DNA of 5,732 nucleotides, from positions 1 through 5,732 of the forward strand of contig JAEZMC010000217.1 in assembly GCA_023435805.1 (NCBI GenBank). The letters are read 5' to 3'. Below are positions 1 to 5,732 of the stretch, piece by piece (positions within the stretch are counted from its first letter, which is position 1; the number at the start of each line of letters is the position of its first letter). The translations under genes and the position numbers were made by a program. The stretch is from Bacillota bacterium (GTDB lineage Bacteria; Bacillota; Clostridia; Acetivibrionales; DTU013). The notes below the pieces were generated by a model. The model made no database searches, had not been told where the DNA came from, and saw only the letters and a list, made by a program, of their open reading frames with translations.

Positions 1-1935
1 AGGGAATTTATCTGGCGTACTGAAACGGGTAAGGAAATCAGGGTGGAGTTCACCAGATTCCTGAGTATGATCACACCGACCCTTGGCTGCCAGAGGATAT
101 CGTTCGAACCTCTGAATTTTTCCGGTAGTATCGATATAAGGGCAGGCCTTGATTTTTCTCCCATACATGAATCCATGCAGAGAAGTCTCTGGCATTGCTT
201 AAAAAAAGGCAACGCGGATGGTATCACTGCAAGCCTTGGCAGGACTGAAAGAAGCGGACACATGGTCTATGCGGGCTTTAAGGTAAGCTGTGAACAACCG
301 TTAAATTATAGATACTTTGAATATGAAAAGCTGAATGGATTGGAATTCAGTATGGAGCTGGCCAGCGGGAAGAAGGTTTTATTTGACAGGCTGGCTGTTG
401 TTCATGCGGAAAAGAACAGCGGGACAGAGGCTGATAAGGTGTGGTCGGATGGGACCGAACTTGCCAGAGCACACTGTTCAAGAGGGTTTGATGAAGCTGC
501 GGCGGAAAATGCAGCGTATTGGGAAAACATCTGGAACACCTTCGATATCAGCATAGAGGGCGACCCTGATAACCAGCAGGGGATCCGGTACTGTATTTTC
601 CAGATGCACCAGACCTATCACGGAGGAGAGCCAGGCCTCAATATAGGGGCAAAAGGACTTACGGGCGAAGCGTACGGCGGTCTTGCCTTCTGGGACACGG
701 AAACCTACTGCCTGCCCTTCTACCTGTTTAATAATCCGAAAGCTGCGCGCAATCTGCTGGAGTTCAGATACAATACCCTTCCAATGGCTGTTGAACGTGC
801 CGGAGACCTGGACTGTGAGGGAGCGTGCTATCCGATCGCCACCCTGGACGGAACGGAAAGCTGTATGCTCTGGCAGCACGCAAGCCTTCAGTTCCAGCCG
901 AGTACAGCTGTCGCGTATGGGATCCGTCATTATGTAAAAATGACCGGAGATAAGGATTTCCTGTATGAAAAAGGAATAGAGATGCTTGTGCAGATATGCC
1001 GTTTCCTGGCGACAAGAGGACAGTGGAGCTCAAGAACCGGTAAATTCGGTTATTATGGCGTAATGGGACCGGATGAATTCCAGATGATGGTTAACAATAA
1101 CTGCTATACAAACTACATGGCAAAAAAGACCTTTGAATACACTCTTAAGGTATTGACGGATGCCAGAACAAACAAGATCGGGGTCTATTCAGAAATAGTA
1201 AAAAAGCTTCAGCTTAAAAACACCGAAATGGAAAATTGGAGCCATATGGCTGAAAACATGAGAATCCCGCTGGATGAAAACACAGGGATTTATGAGCAGC
1301 ATGAAGGGTACTTTGATTTGCCCCATATAGACATCAAGTCCATACCTGTGGAAGACTTTCCGCTTTATCACAACTGGTCGTATGACAGGATATACAGGAA
1401 CGATATGATCAAGCAGCCTGACGTATTAATGTTCATGTTCCTGTATAATCAGGAATTTACCCGGGAGGCCAAAAAAATCAACTACGAGTATTATGAGCCA
1501 AGATGTATACATGAATCATCCCTTTCCCCTTCGGTCCACTCTGTTCTTGCCTCTGAGCTGGGAAGGCACAAGGAAGCCTTTGACTTTTTCAGCTTTGCTA
1601 CCCGTATGGACCTGGACAACTACAACCGTAATACAAGGGAAGGACTTCACACCACATCCATAGCCGCGGCATGGGTCAATATTGTATACGGTTTCGGAGG
1701 CATGAGATCGGACGGTGATATGCCGGCATTCAATCCTTCAATACCTGAAGCATGGAAATCATACAGCTTCAGAATCCTGTATGCGGGAGCTGTACTTAGT
1801 GTGAAGGTCACGAAAGAGACTGTTGTTTTCAAAACGGTTAACGGCCTAAAGGCAAATGTGAGAATATACGGAATAGAGTACGAAGTAAGCGCGGATGGAA
1901 TAGAAATCCCAATGCCGGCAGCGTGGAGAGGGTAG
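1..1935 (+). CDS. GH65 family alpha-glucoside phosphorylase, 5'-truncated by the window edge
   Basis: The frame is open from base 1 to the TAG at 1933-1935, giving 644 visible residues. The GTG at 43 is an internal valine codon: in-frame sequence upstream continues the conserved N-terminal beta-sandwich (W-R-T-E-T-G-K, then R-F-L-S). Aligned by eye to the downstream paralogue, about 100 residues are missing. Counting from base 1, the (alpha/alpha)6-barrel carries FWDTE (230-234), the catalytic-acid motif GPDEF (Glu359, codon 1075-1077) followed by VNNN, KQPD (471-474), the phosphate-binding type motif HESSLS (504-509), GLH (His550) and GFGG. A small C-terminal beta domain ends the protein. 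Known family chemistry is inverting phosphorolysis of an alpha-glucoside to beta-glucose 1-phosphate; the HESSLS signature favours phosphorylase over trehalase-type hydrolase. The true substrate (maltose, trehalose, kojibiose, nigerose, glucosyl-rhamnose or another) is not resolved. The enzyme is probably cytoplasmic and co-transcribed with the next two genes. Confidence 0.92.
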   Translation, partial: REFIWRTETGKEIRVEFTRFLSMITPTLGCQRISFEPLNFSGSIDIRAGLDFSPIHESMQRSLWHCLKKGNADGITASLGRTERSGHMVYAGFKVSCEQPLNYRYFEYEKLNGLEFSMELASGKKVLFDRLAVVHAEKNSGTEADKVWSDGTELARAHCSRGFDEAAAENAAYWENIWNTFDISIEGDPDNQQGIRYCIFQMHQTYHGGEPGLNIGAKGLTGEAYGGLAFWDTETYCLPFYLFNNPKAARNLLEFRYNTLPMAVERAGDLDCEGACYPIATLDGTESCMLWQHASLQFQPSTAVAYGIRHYVKMTGDKDFLYEKGIEMLVQICRFLATRGQWSSRTGKFGYYGVMGPDEFQMMVNNNCYTNYMAKKTFEYTLKVLTDARTNKIGVYSEIVKKLQLKNTEMENWSHMAENMRIPLDENTGIYEQHEGYFDLPHIDIKSIPVEDFPLYHNWSYDRIYRNDMIKQPDVLMFMFLYNQEFTREAKKINYEYYEPRCIHESSLSPSVHSVLASELGRHKEAFDFFSFATRMDLDNYNRNTREGLHTTSIAAAWVNIVYGFGGMRSDGDMPAFNPSIPEAWKSYSFRILYAGAVLSVKVTKETVVFKTVNGLKANVRIYGIEYEVSADGIEIPMPAAWRG

Positions 1936-2003
1936 GAAAAAGCTGAACGGACAGGGTGCCGCATACCGGGGAATACAGAGACAACAGGTATAATTGGTAA
2001 ATG

Positions 2004-2010
2004 AAGGGAG
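2004..2010 (+). promoter_or_regulatory. Ribosome binding site of the second GH65 gene
   Basis: AAGGGAG lies 6 bases before the ATG at 2017 and supports that start. It sits in the 81-base gap after the first GH65 gene, which contains no hairpin followed by a T-run, so read-through transcription from the first gene is expected. Confidence 0.8.
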
Positions 2011-2016
2011 TAATAT

Positions 2017-4296
2017 ATGTCCTGGATCATAGAAGAAAAGGGTTTTAAAAGAGAAAAAACGGAGCTGAATGGCAGTAAGTTCTTGCTGGGCAATGGTTAT
2101 ATGGGCTACCGGGGGACAATGGAGGAGTTTGCGAAAGACCGGCTGGTTGCCTGCAATTTGCTGGGCCTTTATGATCAGGCGGGAGACAAGTGGAGGGAGC
2201 CGGTAAATGCACCAAACGGTTTTTTTTCCGTGCTTCGCTGCGATGATGTTTCAGTCGATATATTAGAAATTGAAACGGAAGAGCATGCACAGTGCCTGAA
2301 TATCAAGTCGGGCCTGCACCAAAGGAAGAGTACCTTTATTATGCCCGGCGGGAACTGCATAACTGTCGGGACGGAAAGATTCCTGAGCCTTGTCAATGTA
2401 CACCTGATGTGCATGAAATATACTTTCAGCGTGTCCAAAAAGTGCAGGATCGTTATCAATACCGGAATAGACGGTGATGTTTGGGATATCAATGGACCGC
2501 ATCTGGCGGAAATAGAACCTGCAACCGAATGCGGCCTTATTGTTTTGAATTCCAGAACCGGTGAGCTTGGCTGCAGGGTGTCTGTAGCAGAGGGTATGGA
2601 GTCGAATTTTACGGCGGATGAAGAAATTGTGACAGAGGATAAAAGGATCATCAGGAAAATTGCCCTGGAAGCACAGCCGGATGAAGAGTATGCCTTTTGT
2701 AAGTATGTGGCGGTTTATACAGACAATGATGGCGTAGAAGATGCGTCCGGGGCATCGGTAAAGGATTGTCTGGATGCAATCGACAGAGGCTATGAGGAAC
2801 TGGCGGCAGGGCATGCTGAGAAATGGAGCAAGCTCTGGGAAGCCTCGGATGTAAAGATCGGAGGAGACGACGAGGCGCAATTGGCTTTAAGGTACAGCAT
2901 CTATCATTTGCTGTCCATTGCGCCCACCCATTCCGATAGGGCATCGATACCTGCAAGGGGACTTTCCGGACAGGTTTACAAGGGTGCTGTTTTCTGGGAT
3001 ACGGAGATGTTTATGCTGCCTTTCTTTATCTGCACAAACCCCCAAATGGCCAAGAACCTTGTCAGATATAGAGTACATACACTTGACGGAGCCAGAAGAA
3101 AAGCTGCCGAATATGGATACAGAGGAGCATATTACGCATGGGAAAGCCAGGATACAGGAGATGATGCGTGCACTCTCTTCAATGTAACCGATGTTTTCAC
3201 CGGAAGACCAGTGAGGACATACTTCCGGGACAAGCAGATTCATATCAGCGCCGACGTTGTGTATGGCATATGGCAGTATTATAAATTGACAGGGGACGAA
3301 GACATTCTGCTGGAAGGGGGAGCGGAAGTCATACTGGAGTGTGCGCGTTTCATGGTGTCTTATGCATATTTCAAGAAAGACAGGAATAGATATGAGATTC
3401 TGGATGTAACAGGGCCTGATGAGTACCATGAGAGAGTGAACAACAACGCTTTTACGAATGTGATGGTCAAACACACACTCGAAGTTGCGCAGGCAACCCT
3501 GAAACACCTCAAAAACAAATATAAAGCCGAATATATGGGGCTTATGCGAAAACTTGATTACGAAACCGAGCTGGAAAACATTCGAGAGATGAAAGAACTG
3601 CTTTATATACCGCAGCCTGATGTACATTCGCTGGTCATCGAGCAGTTTGACGGTTATCACAGGCTGGAGGATATCGGCCTGAAGGAACTCAAAAACAGAA
3701 TAATCCATCCCGATGAGTACCTGGGAGGAGGCAACGGGCTTGCTGCGGCTACCGGAATAATCAAACAGGCGGATACCGTACTGATGCTCAACCTTTTCAA
3801 AGACAGGTATTCAAATGATGTAAAGAAAGCAAATTGGGATTATTACGAGCCCAGAACGGAACACGGTTCCAGCCTGAGTTCCTGTGTATATGCCCTGTTG
3901 GCTGCCGATACCGGCAATCCTGAATGGGCATACAGGTATTTCATGAAAACGGCAACAATTGATTTGACCGGGGAATCCAAACAATATGCAGGTACGATTT
4001 ACATCGGAGGCACGCATCCGGCAGCCAATGGAGGAGCCTGGATGGCAGCGGTACTAGGTTTTGGGGGAGTTTCTTTTGATGATGAAATGGTTTCGCTGAA
4101 CCCACGGCTTCCATCAAAATGGGAGACACTGAAATTCACACTGATATTACGTGGTCAGGTTTTTAATATTTCAATAGACAGGAATTTTGTTATTCTGCAG
4201 CCGGAAGAAAGCAACACTAGAGACTTGTGTTTCAATGTGGGAGGAAAAGCCGTTATCTGCCAGGCGGGACGGAGTATCTCTGTAAACTATAAATGA
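2017..4296 (+). CDS. GH65 family alpha-glucoside phosphorylase, complete
   Basis: This 759-residue protein has the usual length for GH65 phosphorylases. The N-terminal domain opens with the family signature LLGNGYMGYRG (23-33). The catalytic barrel shows VFWDTEMF (325-332), GPDEY with the presumed general acid Glu469 and then RVNNN (466-477), KQAD (583-586), HGSSLS (616-621) as the phosphate-binding type motif, THPAANGG (666-673) and GFGG (681-684); a C-terminal beta domain follows. No signal peptide is visible, so it should act in the cytoplasm, releasing beta-glucose 1-phosphate from an alpha-glucoside for the beta-phosphoglucomutase encoded 45 bases downstream. It differs from the preceding GH65 protein in three places: a longer aglycone-side segment (about 378-411), Gly instead of Glu after the motif histidine, and five extra residues before His667. 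These features resemble, from memory, clostridial phosphorylases acting on alpha-1,3-glucosides, but I cannot assign a linkage. Codons 69-71 contain a run of eight T. Confidence 0.95.
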   Translation: MSWIIEEKGFKREKTELNGSKFLLGNGYMGYRGTMEEFAKDRLVACNLLGLYDQAGDKWREPVNAPNGFFSVLRCDDVSVDILEIETEEHAQCLNIKSGLHQRKSTFIMPGGNCITVGTERFLSLVNVHLMCMKYTFSVSKKCRIVINTGIDGDVWDINGPHLAEIEPATECGLIVLNSRTGELGCRVSVAEGMESNFTADEEIVTEDKRIIRKIALEAQPDEEYAFCKYVAVYTDNDGVEDASGASVKDCLDAIDRGYEELAAGHAEKWSKLWEASDVKIGGDDEAQLALRYSIYHLLSIAPTHSDRASIPARGLSGQVYKGAVFWDTEMFMLPFFICTNPQMAKNLVRYRVHTLDGARRKAAEYGYRGAYYAWESQDTGDDACTLFNVTDVFTGRPVRTYFRDKQIHISADVVYGIWQYYKLTGDEDILLEGGAEVILECARFMVSYAYFKKDRNRYEILDVTGPDEYHERVNNNAFTNVMVKHTLEVAQATLKHLKNKYKAEYMGLMRKLDYETELENIREMKELLYIPQPDVHSLVIEQFDGYHRLEDIGLKELKNRIIHPDEYLGGGNGLAAATGIIKQADTVLMLNLFKDRYSNDVKKANWDYYEPRTEHGSSLSSCVYALLAADTGNPEWAYRYFMKTATIDLTGESKQYAGTIYIGGTHPAANGGAWMAAVLGFGGVSFDDEMVSLNPRLPSKWETLKFTLILRGQVFNISIDRNFVILQPEESNTRDLCFNVGGKAVICQAGRSISVNYK

Positions 4297-4329
4297 TACG
4301 GATCTGAAACGATATGGACAAGAGTTTCG

Positions 4330-4336
4330 AAGGAGG
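4330..4336 (+). promoter_or_regulatory. Consensus ribosome binding site of the phosphoglucomutase gene
   Basis: A perfect AAGGAGG lies 5 bases before the ATG at 4342. It is the strongest Shine-Dalgarno site in the window and fixes the start. It suggests the mutase is translated at least as well as the two phosphorylases that supply its substrate. Confidence 0.9.
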
Positions 4337-4341
4337 TCAAA

Positions 4342-4974
4342 ATGAAGGATAGTATAAAAGGGGCGCTATTTGATCTTGACGGGGTAATAGTGGACACTGC
4401 AAAGTACCACTATCTGGCGTGGAAGCGGCTTGCGGCGGAATTGGGGTTTGATTTTACAGAAGAGCATAACGAAAGGCTGAAGGGCGTAAGCAGGATGAGA
4501 TCTCTGGAAATACTGCTTTCGGTGGGAGGCATAAGCAGTTCCAAAGAGGAAATGCAGGCAATGGCTGAAAAAAAGAACAATTGGTATGTGGAATATATTA
4601 AGAAAATGGACGAGTCCGAGATTCTCAAAGGTGCAAGGGAATACCTGCTCAAGCTTAAAGGAAAGGGTATAAAGATTGCTTTGGGTTCTGCAAGCAGGAA
4701 TGCGCCGTTGATATTGCAGAACCTGGGCATAGCAGATTTGTTTGATGCCATCATCGACGGAAACAAGGTCTCAAATGCCAAACCGGACCCTGAAGTGTTT
4801 CTCCTGGGAGCAAAAGCATTGGGCCTGGAGCCTTCCGATTGCGTAGTGTACGAGGATGCTGAAGCAGGCATAGAAGCAGCCAGAAGAGCCGGTATGGGAA
4901 CTGTGGGAATAGGTAAAAGAGAAGTACTGAAGGACGCGGACATGGTTGTAAACGGACTCTACGAGTTACTCTGA
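4342..4974 (+). CDS. pgmB: Beta-phosphoglucomutase (HAD superfamily)
   Basis: This 210-residue cytoplasmic enzyme should interconvert beta-D-glucose 1-phosphate and glucose 6-phosphate through a beta-glucose 1,6-bisphosphate intermediate. HAD motif I is FDLDGVIVDT (10-19), with nucleophile Asp11 and acid/base Asp13. His23 and the cap-domain segment LKGVSR (46-51) match the hinge and substrate-binding residues that separate beta-phosphoglucomutase from other HAD phosphatases. Motif II is GSASRN (115-120), the motif III lysine is Lys147 in AKPDP, and motif IV is YEDAEAG (170-176) with metal-binding Glu171 and Asp172. All expected residues of the well-studied Lactococcus lactis enzyme are present, shifted by two or three positions. 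It follows two GH65 genes, the classic partners of this mutase, since inverting phosphorolysis yields the beta anomer that ordinary alpha-phosphoglucomutase cannot use. It is the last gene before a terminator. The main alternative is a related HAD sugar phosphatase, which the LKGVSR segment and context make unlikely. Confidence 0.95.
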   Translation: MKDSIKGALFDLDGVIVDTAKYHYLAWKRLAAELGFDFTEEHNERLKGVSRMRSLEILLSVGGISSSKEEMQAMAEKKNNWYVEYIKKMDESEILKGAREYLLKLKGKGIKIALGSASRNAPLILQNLGIADLFDAIIDGNKVSNAKPDPEVFLLGAKALGLEPSDCVVYEDAEAGIEAARRAGMGTVGIGKREVLKDADMVVNGLYELL

Positions 4975-5049
4975 GCGCCGTGAATTTTAGTCCGCCATTA
5001 AAGCAGCCTTGTACATGATGCCTTCCTTCGTCGCTTCATTTTGTCGCGC

Positions 5050-5078
5050 GGCTCATCGCATTTTGATGGGCCTTTTTT
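5050..5078 (+). terminator. Rho-independent terminator of the phosphorylase-mutase operon
   Basis: An 8-base-pair stem forms between GGCTCATC (5050-5057) and GATGGGCC (5065-5072), with one G-U pair and a 7-base loop, followed directly by six T (5073-5078). It lies 75 bases after the mutase stop codon and separates the sugar operon from the downstream gene. Confidence 0.85.
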
Positions 5079-5203
5079 ATGCAAAAATTGAATATTCGAG
5101 CAGAGGAAGGGAGGTATGTTTGTCGATATTACAAGAAAAATACAGCTTTATTTTTTGGGTCATAATACAGGAAATAACAAAATATTTATATGCTGTCATG
5201 TAT

Positions 5204-5209
5204 TATAAT
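5204..5209 (+). promoter_or_regulatory. Candidate -10 element for the downstream membrane-protein gene
   Basis: A perfect TATAAT sits in an AT-rich stretch after the terminator and about 80 bases before the next start codon, a plausible place for a vegetative promoter. No good TTGACA-like -35 hexamer is found 16-18 bases upstream, so in this AT-rich context the match could be chance. Confidence 0.35.
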
Positions 5210-5278
5210 TTATGTATAAAGGCAATAATTCTAGAGAAGAAAATGGCAGTTACACGCTGAGAAAAGCTTTATATACAT

Positions 5279-5285
5279 AGGTGGG
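5279..5285 (+). promoter_or_regulatory. Ribosome binding site of the membrane-protein gene
   Basis: AGGTGGG lies 5 bases before the ATG at 5291. An in-frame TGA at 5258-5260 prevents a start further than about 30 bases upstream, so this site decides the start. Confidence 0.75.
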
Positions 5286-5290
5286 CGCTG

Positions 5291-5732
5291 ATGTTTGATT
5301 TGAAAAACCGGGTTCTCTCTTTTAAGAAGCAGCCTGAGATGACTCAGTTGATATTCCTGTACAGGTATGTATCCTTGCTGTGCACTTCGGTATTTTATAT
5401 AGCGGGTGTCACCAATCATACCATTGAGAGAAAGATTTTTATCATTGCATGCCTGACTGCTTCCTCCGTTCTTCTAGGCGGTCTGTATGTGAAAAATACG
5501 GGTTCTACCCGCAACATTATGCTGCTGCTTCTGATTGAGACAATCGGAAACACCATACTGCTGATACCTTCAGGTGGTATAAGAAGCCCCTATGTATGGT
5601 ATTGTCTGAATACCATTCTGATCGCCTCCGTTGAACTGAAAAAGAGGTACTGCTGGATAAACCTTTCCATATATCTGTTCATAGGCAATTGGATCGTGCT
5701 GTCAGCGACAGATAAACCTTTCCTGCCCATCA
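5291..5732 (+). CDS. Polytopic membrane protein, probable sensor histidine kinase N-terminus, cut by the window end
   Basis: The frame is open from the ATG at 5291 to the last base (147 complete codons, no stop), so the C-terminus lies outside the window. After a short polar, basic start (residues 1-18) come about five hydrophobic segments near residues 19-40, 48-67, 75-93, 99-115 and 121-138, separated by very short loops. There is no cleavable signal peptide and no large extracellular domain. The segment GGIRSPYVWYCLN (95-107), between the third and fourth helices, resembles a motif I associate with the membrane sensor region of clostridial histidine kinases, but the kinase core itself (H-box, ATPase domain) is not visible. 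The assignment is therefore tentative; another signalling output domain or a plain membrane protein is possible. It lies beyond a strong terminator and is probably transcribed separately from the sugar operon. Any regulatory link to that operon is guesswork. Confidence 0.8.
   Translation, partial: MFDLKNRVLSFKKQPEMTQLIFLYRYVSLLCTSVFYIAGVTNHTIERKIFIIACLTASSVLLGGLYVKNTGSTRNIMLLLLIETIGNTILLIPSGGIRSPYVWYCLNTILIASVELKKRYCWINLSIYLFIGNWIVLSATDKPFLPI

Larger units (their letters stand above)
4975..5290 (+). other. Intergenic region between the sugar operon and the membrane-protein gene
   Basis: This gap of 316 bases has two halves. The left part (about 4975-5078) is of mixed composition and ends in the operon terminator. 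The right part (about 5080-5270) is AT-rich and looks non-coding, with a TATAAT element and the ribosome binding site of the next gene. A purine-rich GAGGAAGGGAGG at 5103-5114 resembles a Shine-Dalgarno site, but the reading frames that follow it (an ATG at 5116 only one base away, and a TTG at 5120 giving 46 codons to the stop at 5258-5260) show no recognisable protein features. Confidence 0.7.

Noticed and set aside
43..45. GTG as the start of the first GH65 gene.
   Set aside because: The frame is open to base 1, the upstream residues continue a conserved GH65 N-terminal strand, and no ribosome site precedes it; the gene starts outside the window.
199..205. Seven-A run in the first GH65 gene as a programmed frameshift site.
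   Set aside because: The zero frame continues through conserved GH65 sequence to the normal end, and neither alternative frame gives a meaningful product.
1989..1994. Perfect TATAAT in the gap between the two GH65 genes, a possible internal promoter.
   Set aside because: No -35-like hexamer lies 16-18 bases upstream (that stretch is GC-rich), and close gene spacing without a terminator fits one transcript.
2887..3708. Long minus-strand open frame of 273 codons opposite the second GH65 gene.
   Set aside because: It is the mirror of a well-conserved GH65 coding region, lacks protein-family motifs, and is a codon-composition shadow; the same applies to the other antisense frames at 478-930, 2263-2880 and 4410-4943.
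4307..4320. TGAAACGATATGGA before the mutase gene as a possible CcpA cre site.
   Set aside because: The spacing between the TG and CG elements is one base short of the cre consensus and the right half does not match.
5009..5260. 83-codon plus-strand frame in the intergenic region.
   Set aside because: It begins with a TTG lacking a ribosome site, runs straight through the terminator hairpin, and resembles no protein family.

Overview
The window looks like a chromosomal segment of a low-to-medium GC member of the Firmicutes, most likely class Clostridia. The evidence is strong purine-rich Shine-Dalgarno sites (AAGGAGG, AAGGGAG, AGGTGGG), frequent AGA/AGG arginine and ATA isoleucine codons, tight same-strand gene packing, and gene content typical of saccharolytic clostridia. 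I cannot name the species from sequence alone.

Layout, all on the + strand. (1) Bases 1-1935 hold the 3' part of a glycoside hydrolase family 65 (GH65) enzyme; its start lies upstream of the window, with roughly 100 N-terminal residues missing. (2) Bases 2017-4296 hold a second, complete and clearly divergent GH65 enzyme of 759 residues. (3) Bases 4342-4974 hold a beta-phosphoglucomutase of the HAD superfamily. (4) A 316-base gap (4975-5290) holds an intrinsic terminator at 5050-5078 that closes the sugar operon, followed by an AT-rich stretch with a candidate promoter. (5) From 5291 to the window end is the N-terminal membrane part of a protein that is probably a sensor histidine kinase, cut off by the window edge.

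The first three genes form a coherent cytoplasmic catabolic module. GH65 phosphorylases cleave an alpha-glucoside with inorganic phosphate and invert the anomer, giving beta-D-glucose 1-phosphate plus the aglycone sugar. Beta-phosphoglucomutase then converts beta-glucose 1-phosphate to glucose 6-phosphate for glycolysis, saving one ATP per glucosyl unit. Neither GH65 product shows a signal peptide in what is visible, so the substrates must be imported intact, presumably by a transporter encoded outside the window.

The most interesting point is that the two adjacent GH65 enzymes keep the same catalytic acid but differ strongly in the loops expected to bind the aglycone and in the phosphate-binding segment. 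They therefore probably act on different linkages or acceptors, which cannot be assigned from the sequence alone. I saw no tRNA, rRNA, CRISPR array, insertion sequence or other mobile element.
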